In this document: positions 1 to 12,700 of the stretch, piece after piece | Position numbering within the stretch: position 1 is the stretch's first letter | Layout: every line of letters starts with the position of its first letter | From: Dermacentor variabilis | Lineage: Eukaryota > Arthropoda > Arachnida > Ixodida > Ixodidae | Reading direction: 5' to 3' | Length of the DNA stretch: 64,000 bases | NCBI RefSeq assembly: GCF_050947875.1 | Contig: NC_134570.1 | Span: 244,954,584 to 245,018,583 of the forward strand | Position numbers and translations under genes: made by a program | The notes under the pieces: model-generated | The model's database searches: none | Told to the model about the DNA's origin: nothing | What the model saw: only the letters and a program-made list of their open reading frames with translations

Positions 1-1556
1 GCTTAGCTCGTCGTTTGGCAGAAATCCACGTGCGCGCTCTCCCAAAAGCAGCACGTGCGTGCATAAATTGTGGTTTTGCAGAAAACAACGTCCGCGTCCG
101 CCAAAACATGCATATGCATGCTTAACAAGTGGTTTGGCACAACTCCGTGTGCGGGTGCTAAGAAGAACAGCATGGGCGTGCTTAGCTCGTCGTTTGGCAG
201 AAATCCACGTGCGCGCTCTCCCAAAAGCAGCACGTGCGTGCATAACTTGTGGTTTTGCAGAAAACAACGTCCGCGACTACCAAAAGATGCATGTGCATGC
301 TTAACATGTGGTTTGGCACAAATCCATGCGCGGGTGCTAAAAAGAGCAGCATGGGCGTGCTTAGCAAGTCGTTTGGCAGAAATCCACGTGCGCGCTCTGC
401 CAAAAGCAGCATGTGCGTGCGTAACTTGTGGTTGGGCAGCAAAAATCGTCCGCGTTTGCCAAAACATGCATATGCATCCTTAAGAAGTGGTTTGGCACTA
501 ATCTATGTGCGGGTGCTAAAAAGAGCAGCATGGGCGTGCTTAGCACGTCGTTTGGCAGAAATCCACGCGCGCGCTCTGGAAAAAGCATCATCTGCATGCA
601 TAACTTGTGGTTTTGCAGAAAACAACGTCCGCGTCCACCAAAAGATGCACCTGCATGCTTAACAAGTGGTTTGGCACAAATCCATGCGCGGGTGCTTAAA
701 AGAACAGCATGGGCGTGCTTAGCTCGTCGTTTGGCAGAAATCCACGTGCGCGCTCTCCCAAAAGCAGCACGTGCGTGCATAACTTGTTGTTTTGCAGAAA
801 ACAACGTCCGCGTCTACCAAAAGATGTATGTGCATGCTTAACAGATGTTTTGACACAAATCCATGCTGGGGTGCTAAAAAAAGCAGCGTGGGCGTGCTTA
901 GCACGTCGTTTGGCAGACATCCAAGTGCGCGCTCTGCCAAAAGCAGCATGTGCTTGCATATCTTGTGGTTTTGCAGAAAACAACGTCCGCGTCTACCAAA
1001 AGATGCATCTGCATGCTTAACAAGTGGTTTGGCACAAATACATGCGCGGGTGGTAAGAACAGCAGCATAGGCGTACTTAGCACGTCGTTTGGCAGAAATC
1101 CACGTGCGCGCTCTGCCAACAGCAGCATGTGCCTACACAACTTGTGGTGTGGCAGAAAACAACGTCCGCGTCTGCCAAAACATGCATATGCATCCTTAAG
1201 AAGTGGTTTGGCACTAATCCATGTGCGGGTGCTAAAAAGAGCAGCATGGGCATGAATAGCATGTCGTTTGGCAGAAATCCACGTGCGTGCTCTGCCAGAA
1301 AGCTGCATGTGCATACATAACTTGTGGTTTTGCAGAAAACAACATCCGCGTCTACCAAAAGATACACGTGCATGCTCAACAAGTGGTTTGGCACAAATCT
1401 ATGCGCGGGTGCTAAAAGAGCAACATGGGCGTGCTTAGGACGTCGTTTGGCAGAAATCCACGTGCGCGCTCTGCCAAAAGCAGCATGTGCCTACACAACT
1501 TGTGGTTTGGCAGAAAACAACGTCCGCGTCTGCCAAAACATGCATATGCATGCTTA

Positions 1557-1616
1557 ACAAGTGGTTTGGCACAAATCCATGCGCGGGTGCTAAAAAGAGC
1601 AGCATGGGCGTGCTTA
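1557..1616 (+). repeat. 60-bp subunit S1
   Basis: The first third of the monomer opens ACAAGTGGTTTGGCAC and has CCATGCGCGGGTGC at its centre and GAGCAGCATGGGC near its end. Aligned by hand without gaps to the S2 consensus it matches at about 44 of 60 positions. The strongest blocks are GTTTGGCA near the start and AGCAGCATG near the end. This shows that S1 and S2 descend from a common 60-bp unit. Confidence 0.9.
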
Positions 1617-1676
1617 GGACGTCGTTTGGCAGAAATCCACGTGCGCGCTCTGCCAAAAGCAGCATGTGCATACACA
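1617..1676 (+). repeat. 60-bp subunit S2
   Basis: The middle third of the monomer has the pattern GTCGTTTGGCAGAAATCC, then CACGTGCGCGCTCTGCC, then AAAAGCAGCATGTGCATGC. It carries the CACGTG hexamer and the longest CG-rich alternating tract of the monomer. In typical copies the S2/S3 junction contains the palindrome TGCATGCA; this copy is slightly altered there. The main differences between subfamilies A and B fall in this subunit. Confidence 0.9.
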
Positions 1677-1735
1677 ACTTGTGGTTTGGCAGAAAACAAC
1701 CTCCGCGTCTGCCAAAACATGCATATGCATGCTTA
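1677..1735 (+). repeat. 59-bp subunit S3
   Basis: The last third of the monomer opens ACTTGTGGTTT, continues with GCAGAAAACAACGTCCGCG and ends in a palindromic GCAT-rich segment. Against the S2 consensus it matches at about 47 of 60 alignment columns with a single one-base gap. That missing base makes the monomer 179 bp rather than 180 bp, so reading frames rotate from one monomer to the next. Confidence 0.9.
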
Positions 1736-2683
1736 ATAAGTGGTTTGGCACAAATCCATGTGCGGGTGCTAAAAAGAACAGCATGGGCGTGCTTAGCACG
1801 TCGTTTGGGAGAAATCTACGTGCGAGCTCTGCGAAAAGCACCATGTGCATGCATAACTTGCTTTGCAGAAAACAACGTCCGCGTCTACCAAAAGATGCAT
1901 ATGCATGCTTAACAAGTGGTTTGGCACAAATCCATGCGCGGGTGGTAAAAACAGCAGCATAGGCGTGCTTAGCGCGTCGTTTGGCAGAAATCCACGTGCG
2001 CGCTCTGCCAAAAGCAGCTTGTGCATGCATAACTTGTGGTTTCGCAGAGCACAACGTCCGCGTCTACCAAAAGATGCATGTGCATGCTCAACAAATGGTT
2101 TGACACAAATCCATGCTGGGGTGCTAAAGAAAGCAGCGTGGGCGTGCTTAGCACGTCGTTTGGCAAAAATCAAAGTGCGCGCTCTGCCAAAAGCAGCATG
2201 TGCATGCATAACTTGTGGTTTCGCAGAACACAACGTCCGCGTCTGCCAAAACATGCATATGCATGATTAAGAAGTGGTTTGGCACAAATCCATGCGCGGG
2301 TGCTAAAAAGAGCAGCATGGGCGTGCTTAGCACGTCGTTTGACAGAAATCCACGTGCGCGCTCTGCCAGAAAGCTGTATGTGCATACATAACTTGTGGCT
2401 TTGCAGAAAACAACATCCGCGTCTACCAAAAGATACACGTGCATGCTCAACAAGTGGTTTGGCACAAATCCATGCGCGGGTGCTAAAAAGAGCAGCATGG
2501 GCGTGCTTAGGACGTCGTTTGGCAGAGATCCACGTGCGCGCTCGGCCAAAAGCAGCATGTGCATGCATAACTTGCGGTTTGGCAGAAAACAACGTCTGGG
2601 TCTGCCAAAAGATGGATATGCATGCTCAACAAGTGGTTTGGCACAAATCCGTGTGCGGGTGCTAAAAAGAACAGCATGGGCGT

Positions 2684-5366
2684 GCTTAGCTCGTCGTTTG
2701 GCAGAAATCCACGTGCGCGCTCTCCCAAAAGCAGCACGTGCGTGCATAAATTGTGGTTTTGCAGAAAACAACGTCCGCGTCCGCCAAAACATGCATATGC
2801 ATGCTTAACAAGTGGTTTGGCACAACTCCGTGTGCGGGTGCTAAGAAGAACAGCATGGGCGTGCTTAGCTCGTCGTTTGGCAGAAATCCACGTGCGCGCT
2901 CTCCCAAAAGCAGCACGTGCGTGCATAACTTGTGGTTTTGCAGAAAACAACGTCCGCGACTACCAAAAGATGCATGTGCATGCTTAACATGTGGTTTGGC
3001 ACAAATCCATGCGCGGGTGCTAAAAAGAGCAGCATGGGCGTGCTTAGCAAGTCGTTTGGCAGAAATCCACGTGCGCGCTCTGCCAAAAGCAGCATGTGCG
3101 TGCGTAACTTGTGGTTGGGCAGCAAAAATCGTCCGCGTTTGCCAAAACATGCATATGCATCCTTAAGAAGTGGTTTGGCACTAATCTATGTGCGGGTGCT
3201 AAAAAGAGCAGCATGGGCGTGCTTAGCACGTCGTTTGGCAGAAATCCACGCGCGCGCTCTGGAAAAAGCATCATCTGCATGCATAACTTGTGGTTTTGCA
3301 GAAAACAACGTCCGCGTCCACCAAAAGATGCACCTGCATGCTTAACAAGTGGTTTGGCACAAATCCATGCGCGGGTGCTTAAAAGAACAGCATGGGCGTG
3401 CTTAGCTCGTCGTTTGGCAGAAATCCACGTGCGCGCTCTCCCAAAAGCAGCACGTGCGTGCATAACTTGTTGTTTTGCAGAAAACAACGTCCGCGTCTAC
3501 CAAAAGATGTATGTGCATGCTTAACAGATGTTTTGACACAAATCCATGCTGGGGTGCTAAAAAAAGCAGCGTGGGCGTGCTTAGCACGTCGTTTGGCAGA
3601 CATCCAAGTGCGCGCTCTGCCAAAAGCAGCATGTGCTTGCATATCTTGTGGTTTTGCAGAAAACAACGTCCGCGTCTACCAAAAGATGCATCTGCATGCT
3701 TAACAAGTGGTTTGGCACAAATACATGCGCGGGTGGTAAGAACAGCAGCATAGGCGTACTTAGCACGTCGTTTGGCAGAAATCCACGTGCGCGCTCTGCC
3801 AACAGCAGCATGTGCCTACACAACTTGTGGTGTGGCAGAAAACAACGTCCGCGTCTGCCAAAACATGCATATGCATCCTTAAGAAGTGGTTTGGCACTAA
3901 TCCATGTGCGGGTGCTAAAAAGAGCAGCATGGGCATGAATAGCATGTCGTTTGGCAGAAATCCACGTGCGTGCTCTGCCAGAAAGCTGCATGTGCATACA
4001 TAACTTGTGGTTTTGCAGAAAACAACATCCGCGTCTACCAAAAGATACACGTGCATGCTCAACAAGTGGTTTGGCACAAATCTATGCGCGGGTGCTAAAA
4101 GAGCAACATGGGCGTGCTTAGGACGTCGTTTGGCAGAAATCCACGTGCGCGCTCTGCCAAAAGCAGCATGTGCCTACACAACTTGTGGTTTGGCAGAAAA
4201 CAACGTCCGCGTCTGCCAAAACATGCATATGCATGCTTAACAAGTGGTTTGGCACAAATCCATGCGCGGGTGCTAAAAAGAGCAGCATGGGCGTGCTTAG
4301 GACGTCGTTTGGCAGAAATCCACGTGCGCGCTCTGCCAAAAGCAGCATGTGCATACACAACTTGTGGTTTGGCAGAAAACAACCTCCGCGTCTGCCAAAA
4401 CATGCATATGCATGCTTAATAAGTGGTTTGGCACAAATCCATGTGCGGGTGCTAAAAAGAACAGCATGGGCGTGCTTAGCACGTCGTTTGGGAGAAATCT
4501 ACGTGCGAGCTCTGCGAAAAGCACCATGTGCATGCATAACTTGCTTTGCAGAAAACAACGTCCGCGTCTACCAAAAGATGCATATGCATGCTTAACAAGT
4601 GGTTTGGCACAAATCCATGCGCGGGTGGTAAAAACAGCAGCATAGGCGTGCTTAGCGCGTCGTTTGGCAGAAATCCACGTGCGCGCTCTGCCAAAAGCAG
4701 CTTGTGCATGCATAACTTGTGGTTTCGCAGAGCGCAACGTCCGCGTCTACCAAAAGATGCATGTGCATGCTCAACAAATGGTTTGACACAAATCCATGCT
4801 GTGGTGCTAAAGAAAGCAGCGTGGGCGTGCTTAGCACGTCGTTTGGCAACAATCAAAGTGCGCGCTCTGCCAAAAGCAGCATGTGCATGCATAACTTGTG
4901 GTTTCGCAGAACACAACGTCCGCGTCTGCCAAAACATGCATATGCATGATTAAGAAGTGGTTTGGCACAAATCCATGCGCGGGTGCTAAAAAGAGCAGCA
5001 TGGGCGTGCTTAGCACGTCGTTTGACAGAAATCCACGTGCGCGCTCTGCCAGAAAGCTGTATGTGCATACATAACTTGTGGCTTTGCAGAAAACAACATC
5101 CGCGTCTACCAAAAGATACACGTGCATGCTCAACAAGTGGTTTGGCACAAATCCATGCGCGGGTGCTAAAAAGAGCAGCATGGGCGTGCTTAGGACGTCG
5201 TTTGGCAGAGATCCACGTGGGCGCTCGGCCAAAAGCAGCATGTGCATGCATAACTTGCGGTTTGGCAGAAAACAACGTCTGGGTCTGCCAAAAGATGGAT
5301 ATGCATGCTCAACAAGTGGTTTGGCACAAATCCGTGTGCGGGTGCTAAGAAGAACAGCATGGGCGT
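2684..5366. repeat. 15-monomer higher-order repeat, copy 2
   Basis: This is the tandem partner of 1-2,683. By eye I noticed only about five single-base differences, for example GAGCGCAAC at about 4,733 for GAGCACAAC, CTGTGGTGC at about 4,798 for CTGGGGTGC, and CACGTGGGCG at about 5,214 for CACGTGCGCG. Such near-identity between 2.7-kb copies, against strong divergence of adjacent monomers, is the hallmark of a recent higher-order duplication. Confidence 0.93.
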
Positions 5367-5880
5367 GCTTAGCTCGTCGTTTGGCAGAAATCCACGTGCG
5401 CGCTCTCCCAAAAGCAGCACGTGCGTGCATAACTTGTGGTTTTGCAGAAAACAACGTCCGCGACTACCAAAAGATGCATGTGCATGCTTAACATGTGGCT
5501 TGGCACAAATCCATGCGCGGGTGCTAAAAAGAGCAGCATGGGCGTGCTTAGCAAGTCGTTTGGCAGAAATCCACGTGCGCGCTCTGCCAAAAGCAGCATG
5601 TGCGTGCGTAACTTGTGGTTGGGCAGCAAAAATCGTCCGCGTTTGCCAAAACATGCATATGCATCCTTAAGAAGTGGTTTGGCACTAATCCATGTGCGGG
5701 TGCTAAAAAGAGCAGCATGGGCGTGCTTAGCACGTCGTTTGGCAGAAATCCACGCGCGCGCTCTGCAAAAAGCATCATCTGCATGCATAACTTGTGGTTT
5801 TGCAGAAAACAACGTCCGCGTCCACCAAAAGATGCATGTGCATGCTTAACAAGTGGTTTGGCACAAATCCATGCGCGGGT
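5367..5880. repeat. 15-monomer higher-order repeat, truncated third copy
   Basis: The third copy resumes at the position equivalent to base 180 of copy 1, so it lacks one monomer. The joint lies in the S1 just upstream (about 5,317-5,366), which starts like the last monomer of the block (CAAATCCGTG) and ends like the second (GCTAAGAAGAAC). Similarity to copies 1 and 2 fades at about 5,880, where S2 carries TTCGTCG. This is a clear in-phase recombination between two monomers. Confidence 0.82.
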
Positions 5881-6999
5881 GCTAAAAAGAGCAGCATGGG
5901 CGTGCTTAGTTCGTCGTTTGGCAGAAATCTACGTGCGCGCTCTCCCAAAAGCAGCACGTGCGAGCATAACTTGTGGTTTTGCAGAAAACAACGTTCGCGC
6001 CTACCAAAAGATGCATGTGCATGCTTAACAAATGGTTTGACACAAATCCATGCTGGGGTGCTAAAAAAAGCAGCATGGGCGTGCTTAGCACGTCGTTTGG
6101 CAGAAATCCAAGTGCGCGCTCTGCCAAAAGCAGCATATGCATGCATAACTTGTGGTTTGGAAGAAAACAACATCCGCGTCTGCCAAAACATACATATGCA
6201 TCCTTAATAAGTGGTTTGGCACAAATCCATGTGCGGGTGCTAAAAAGAGCACCATGGGCGTGCTTAGCACGTCATTTGGCCGAAATCCACGTGCGCTCTG
6301 CCAAAAGCAGCATGTGCATGCAAAACTTGTGGTTTAGCAGAAAACAACGTCCGCGTCTGCCAAAAGATGCATATAGATGCTCAACAAGTGGTTTGGCACA
6401 AATCCAAGCGCGGGTGCTAAAGAAAGCAGCATCGGCGTAGTTATCACGTCGTTTGGCAGAAACCCACGTTTGCGCTCAGCCAAAAGCAGCATATGCATGC
6501 ATAACTCGTAGTTTCGCAGAAAACAACGTCCGCGTCTGCCAAAGGACGCATGTGCATGCTCAACAAGTGGTTTGGCACAAATTCATGCGCGGGTGCTAAA
6601 AAGAGCAGCATGGGCGTGCTTAGGACGTCGTTTGGCAGAGATCCACGTGCGCGCTCTGCCAAAAGCAGCATGTGCATGCACAAGTTGTGGTTTGGCAGAA
6701 AACAACGTCCGCGTCTTCCAAAACATGCAGATGCATGCTTAACAAGTGGTTTGGCCCAAATCCATGTGCGGGTGCTAAAAAGAACAGCATGGGCGCGCTT
6801 AGCACGTCGTTTGGCAGAATTCCACGTGCGCTCTCTGCGAAAAGAAGCATGTGCATGCATAACTTGTGGTTTTGCAGAATACAGCGTCCGCGTCCATCAA
6901 AAGACGCATGTGCATGCTTAAGAAGTCGTTTGGCAATAATCCATGCGCGGGTGCTAAAAAGAGCAGCATGGGCGTGCTTAGCACGTAGTTTGGCAGAAA

Positions 7000-9727
7000 T
7001 CCACGTGCGCACTCTCCCAAAAGCATCACGTGCGTGCATAACTTGTGGTTTCGCAGAAAACAACGTCCGCGTCTGCCAAAACATGCATATGCATGCTTAA
7101 CAAGTGGTTTGGCACAAATCCATGCGCGGGTGCTAAAAAGAGCAGCATGGGCGTGCTTAGGACGTCGTTTTCAGAAATCCACGTGCGCGCTCTGCCAACA
7201 GCAGCATGTGCATGCACCACTTGTGGTTTGGCAGAAAACAACTTCCGCGTCCACCAAAATATGCATGTGGATGCTTAACAAGTGGTTTGGCACAAATCCA
7301 TGCGCGGGTGCTAAAAAGAGCAATATGGGCGTGCTTAGCACGTCGTTTGGAAAAAAGCCACGTGCGCACTCTGCCAAAAGCAGCTCGTGCATGGGTAACT
7401 TGTGGTTTGGCAGAAAAAACGTCCGCCTCTGTCGAAACATGCATATACATCCTTAACAAGTGGTTTGGCGCAAATCCATGTGCGGGTGCTAAAAAGAGCA
7501 GCATGGGCGTTCTTAGCACGTCGTTTGGCAGAATTGCACGTGCGCGCTCTGCCAAAAGCAGGACGTGCATGCATAACTTGTGGTTTGGCAGAAAAGAACG
7601 TCCACGTCTGCCAAAAGATGGATGTGCATGCTCAACAAGTGGTTTGGCACAAATCCATGCTCGGGTTCTAAAAAGAGCAGCATGGGCGTGCTTAGGACGT
7701 CGTTTGGCAGAAATCCACGTGCGCGCTCTGCAAAAAGCAGCATGTGCATGCACAAATTGTGGTTTGGCAGAAAACAACGTCCGCGTCTACCAAAAGATGC
7801 ATGTGCATGCTTAACAAGTGGTATGGCACAAATCCATGCGCGGTTGGTAAAAACAGCAGCATAGGCGTGCTTAGCATGTCGTTTGGCAGAAATCCACGTG
7901 CGCGCTCTACCAAAAGCAGCATGTGCATGCATAACTTGTGGTTTCGCAGAACACAACGTCCGCGTCTACCAAAAGTTGCATGTGCATGCTCAAAAAGGGG
8001 TATTGCACAAATCAGTGCGCAGGTGCTAAAAAGACCAGCATGGGCGTGCTTAGCACGTCGTTTGGCAGAAATCCACGTGCGCGCTCTGCCAAAAGCAGCA
8101 TGTGCATGCATAACTTGTGGTTTGTCAGAAAACAAAGTCCGCGTCTGCCAAAACATGCATATACATGCTTAACAAGTGGTTTGGCACAAATCCATGCGCG
8201 GGTGCTAAAAAGAGCAGCATGGGCATGCTTGGCATGTCGTTTGGCAGAAATCCACGTGTGCGCTCTGCCAAAAGAAGCATGTGCATGCATAACTTGTGGT
8301 TTTGCAGAAAACAACGTCCGCGTCTACCAAACGATTCATGTGCATGCTTAACAAATGGTTTGGCACAAATGCATGCGCGGGTGCTAAAAAGAGCAGCATG
8401 GGCGGGCTTAGGACGTCGTTTGGCAGAAATCCACGTGCGAGCTCTGCCAAAAGCAGCATGTGCATGCATTACTTGTGGTTTTGCAGAAAACAACGTCCGC
8501 GTCTACCAAACGATTCATGTGCATGCTTAACAAGTGGTTTGGCACAAATCCATGCGCGGGTGCTAAAAAGAACAGCATGGGCGTGCTTAGCACGTCGTTT
8601 GGCAGAAATCCACGTGCGAGCTCTGCCAAAAGCAGCATGTGCATGCATTACTTGTGGTTTTGCAGAAAACAACGTCCGCGTCTACCAAACGATTCATGTG
8701 CATGCTTAACAAGTGGTTTGGCACAAATCCATGCGCGGGTGCTAAAAAGAGCACTATTGGCTTGCTTAGGACGTCGTTTGGAAGAAATCCACGTGCGCAC
8801 TCTGCCAAAAGCAGCATGTGCATGCACAACTTGTGGTTTGGAAGAAAACAACGTCCGCGTCTACCAAAAGATGCATGTGCATGCTCAACAAGTGGTTTGG
8901 CACAAATCCATGCGCGGGTGCTAAAAAGAGCAGCATGGGCGTGCTTAGCAGGTCGTTTTGCAGAAATCCACGTGCGCGGTCAGCGAAAAGCACCATGTGC
9001 ATGCATAACTTGTCGTTTTGCAGAAAACAACGTCCGCGTCTACCAAAAGATGCATGTGCATGCTTAACAAGTGGTTTGGCACAAATTCATGCGCGGGTGG
9101 TAAAAAGAGCAGCATGGGCGTGCTTAGGACGTCGTTTGGCAGAAATCCACGTGCGCGCTCTGCCAAAAGCAGCATGTGCATGCATAATTTGTGGTTTCGC
9201 AGAACACAACGTCCGCTCTACCAAATGATGCATGTGCATGCTCAACAAATGTTTTGACACAAATCCATGCTGGGGTGCTAAAAAAAAGTAGCGTGGGCGT
9301 GCTTAGCATGTCGTTTGGCAAAAATCCAAGTGCGCGCTCTGCCAAAAGCAGCTTGTGCATGCATAACTTGAGGTTTCGCAGAACACAACGTCCGCGTCTG
9401 CCAAAACATGCATATGCATGATTAAGAAGTGGTTTGGCACAAATGCATGTGCGGGTGCTATAAAGAGCAGCATGGGCGTGCTTAGCATGTCGTTTGGCAG
9501 AAATCCACGTGCGCGCTCTACCAAAAGCAGCATGTGCATGCATAACTTGTGGTTTCGCAGAACACAACCTCCGCGTCTACCAAAAGATGCATGTGCATGC
9601 TCAACAAATGGTTTGACACAAATACATGCTGGGGTGGTAAAAAAAGCTGCGCGGGCGTGCTTAGCACGTCGTTTGGCAAAAATCCAAGTGCGCGCTCTAC
9701 CAAAAGCAGCATGTGCATGCATAACTT
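7000..9727. repeat. Duplicated 2.7-kb block, copy 1
   Basis: This block matches 12,725-15,452 at a constant offset of 5,725 bp (32 monomers minus 3 bp). Both copies carry the same private marks: GTCGTTTTCAGAAATCC (one base short), CGCCTCTGTCGAAACATG, and CGTTCTTAGCACG. Similarity begins near the S2 with GCACTCTCCCAAAAGCATC. It is not a direct tandem, since other members of the series lie between the copies. Confidence 0.85.
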
Positions 9728-12700
9728 GTGGTTTCGCAGAACACAACGTCTGCGTCTACCAAAAGTTGCATGTGCATGCTCAAAAAGGGGTATTGCACAA
9801 ATCAGTGCGCAGGTGCTAAAAAGACCAGCATGGGCGTGCTTAGCACGTCGTTTGGCAGAAATCCACGTGCGCGCTCTGCCAAAAGCAGCATGTGCATGCA
9901 TAACTTGTGGTTTGTCAGAAAACAAAGTCCGCGTCTGCCAAAACATGCATATACATGCTTAACAAGTGGTTTGGCACAAATCCATGCGCGGGTGCTAAAA
10001 AGAGCAGCATGGGCATGCTTGGCATGTCGTTTGGCAGAAATCCACGTGTGCGCTCTGCCAAAAGAAGCATGTGCATGCATAACTTGTGGTTTTGCAGAAA
10101 ACAACGTCCGCGTCTACCAAACGATTCATGTGCATGCTTAACAAGTGGTTTGGCACAAATGCATGCGCGGGTGCTAAAAAGAGCAGCATGGGCGGGCTTA
10201 GGACGTCGTTTGGCAGAAATCCAGGTGCGAGCTCTGCCAAAAGCAGCATGTGCATGCATTACTTGTGGTTTTGCAGAAAACAACGTCCGCGTCTACCAAA
10301 CGATTCATGTGCATGCTTAACAAGTGGTTTGGCACAAATCCATGCGCGGGTGCTAAAAAGAACAGCATGGGCGTGCTTAGCACGTCGTTTGGCAGAAATC
10401 CACGTGCGAGCTCTGCCAAAAGCAGCATGTGCATGCATTACTTGTGGTTTTGCAGAAAACAACGTCCGCGTCTACCAAACGATTCATGTGCATGCTTAAC
10501 AAGTGGTTTGGCACAAATCCATGCGCGGGTGCTTAAAAGAGCACTATTGGCTTGCTTAGGACGTCGTTTGGCAGAAATCCACGTGCGCACTCTGCCAAAA
10601 GCAGCATGTGCATGCACAACTTGTGGTTTGGAAGAAAACAACGTCCGCGTCTACCAAAAGATGCATGTGCATGCTCAACAAGTGGTTTGGCACAAATCCA
10701 TGCGCGGGTGCTAAAAAGAGCAGCATGGGCGTGCTTAGCAGGTCGTTTTGCAGAAATCCACGTGCGCGGTCAGCGAAAAGCACCATGTGCATGCATAACT
10801 TGTCGTTTTGCAGAAAACAACGTCCGCGTCTACCAAAAGATGCATGTGCATGCTTAACAAGTGGTTTGGCACAAATTCATGCGCGGGTGGTAAAAAGAGC
10901 AGCATGGGCGTGCTTAGGACGTCGTTTGGCAGAAATCCACGTGCGCGCTCTACCAAAAGCAGCATGTGCATGCATAACTTGTGGTTTCGCAGAACACAAC
11001 CTCCGCGTCTACCAAAAGATGCATGTGCATGCTCAACAAATGGTTTGACACAAATACATGCTGGGGTGGTAAAAAAAGCTGCGCGGGCGTGCTTAGCACG
11101 TCGTTTGGCAAAAATCCAAGTGCGCGCTCTACCAAAAGCAGCATGTGCATGCATAACTTGTGGTTTCGCAGAACACAACGTCCGCGTCTACCAAAAGTTG
11201 CATGTGCATGCTCAAAAAGGGGTATTGCACAAATCAGTGCGCAGGTGCTAAAAAGACCAGCATGGGCGTGCTTAGCACGTCGTTTGGCAGAAATCCACGT
11301 GCGCGCTCTGCCAAAAGCAGCATGTGCATGCATAACTTGTGGTTTGTCAGAAAACAAAGTCCGCGTCTGCCAAAACATGCATATACATGCTTAACAAGTG
11401 GTTTGGCACAAATCCATGCGCGGGTGCTAAAAAGAGCAGCATGGGCATGCTTGGCATGTCGTTTGGCAGAAATCCACGTGTGCGCTCTGCCAAAAGAAGC
11501 ATGTGCATGCATAACTTGTGGTTTTGCAGAAAACAACGTCCGCGTCTACCAAACGATTCATGTGCATGCTTAACAAGTGGTTTGGCACAAATGCATGCGC
11601 GGGTGCTAAAAAGAGCAGCATGGGCGGGCTTAGGACGTCGTTTGGCAGAAATCCACGTGCGAGCTCTGCCAAAAGCAGCATGTGCATGCATTACTTGTGG
11701 TTTTGCAGAAAACAACGTCCGCGTCTACCAAACGATTCATGTGCATGCTTAACAAGTGGTTTGGCACAAATCCATGCGCGGGTGCTAAAAAGAACAGCAT
11801 GGGCGTGCTTAGCACGTCGTTTGGCAGAAATCCACGTGCGAGCTCTGCCAAAAGCAGCATGTGCATGCATTACTTGTGGTTTTGCAGAAAACAACGTCCG
11901 CGTCTACCAAACGATTCATGTGCATGCTTAACAAGTGGTTTGGCACAAATCCATGCGCGGGTGCTAAAAAGAGCACTATTGGCTTGCTTAGGACGTCGTT
12001 TGGAAGAAATCCACGTGCGCACTCTGCCAAAAGCAGCATGTGCATGCACAACTTGTGGTTTGGAAGAAAACAACGTCCGCGTCTACCAAAAGATGCATGT
12101 GCATGCTCAACAAGTGGTTTGGCACAAATCCATGCGCGGGTGCTAAAAAGAGCAGCATGGGCGTGCTTAGCAGGTCGTTTTGCAGAAATCCACGTGCGCG
12201 GTCAGCGAAAAGCACCATGTGCATGCATAACTTGTCGTTTTGCAGAAAACAACGTCCGCGTCTACCAAAAGATGCATGTGCATGCTTAACAAGTGGTTTG
12301 GCACAAATTCATGCGCGGGTGGTAAAAAGAGCAGCATGGGCGTGCTTAGGACGTCGTTTTCAGAAATCCACGTGCGCGCTCTGCCAACAGCAGCATGTGC
12401 ATGCATAATTTGTGGTTTTGCAGAAAACAACGTCCGCGTCTACCAAACGATTCATGTGCATGCTTAACAAGTGGTTTGGCACAAATCCATGCGCGGGTGC
12501 TAAAAAGAGCACTATTGGCTTGCTTAGGACGTCGTTTGGAAGAAATCCACGTGCGCACTCTGCCAAAAGCAGCATGTGCATGCACAACTTGTGGTTTGGA
12601 AGAAAACAACGTCCGCGTCTACCAAAAGATGCATGTGCATGCTCAACAAGTGGTTTGGCACAAATCCATGCGCGGGTGCTAAAAAGAGCAGCATGGGCGT

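Larger units (their letters stand above)
1557..1735 (+). repeat. Representative subfamily A monomer
   Basis: This monomer is a clean 179-bp unit made of S1 (1557-1616), S2 (1617-1676) and S3 (1677-1735). The next monomer starts at 1736. It contains the CACGTG hexamer at 1638-1643 within an alternating purine-pyrimidine run (1638-1648), and a perfect 14-bp palindrome, CATGCATATGCATG, at 1718-1731. Strand is given in the orientation of the window; the array has no intrinsic sense strand that I can establish. Confidence 0.95.
1..2683. repeat. 15-monomer higher-order repeat, copy 1
   Basis: This block of 15 monomers (15 x 179 minus 2 bp) is followed directly by a second copy at offset 2,683. The monomers within the block differ clearly from each other, but each matches its partner 2,683 bp downstream almost perfectly. 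Shared private marks include a 3-bp deletion in S3 (ACTTGCTTTGC) at about 1,860 and again at about 4,543. Its true start may lie upstream of the window. Confidence 0.93.

Noticed and set aside
1557..1735. A 20-residue protein repeat (pattern C-L-x3-L-A-x-I-H) encoded by the 60-bp subunits, hinting at a coding origin
   Set aside because: The 60-bp unit is in frame with itself, so a 20-residue period appears on both strands automatically. Between S1 and S2 consensus I count 5, 4 and 6 differences at codon positions one, two and three, and 12 of 20 residues match, so there is no excess of silent change. S3 is one base short and breaks the frame.
1..5366. Assembly artefact as the explanation for near-identical blocks
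   Set aside because: It cannot be excluded from sequence alone. However, copies carry private single-base differences and whole-monomer gains or losses with clean in-phase joints, which is what true satellite turnover gives. Read depth would settle it.
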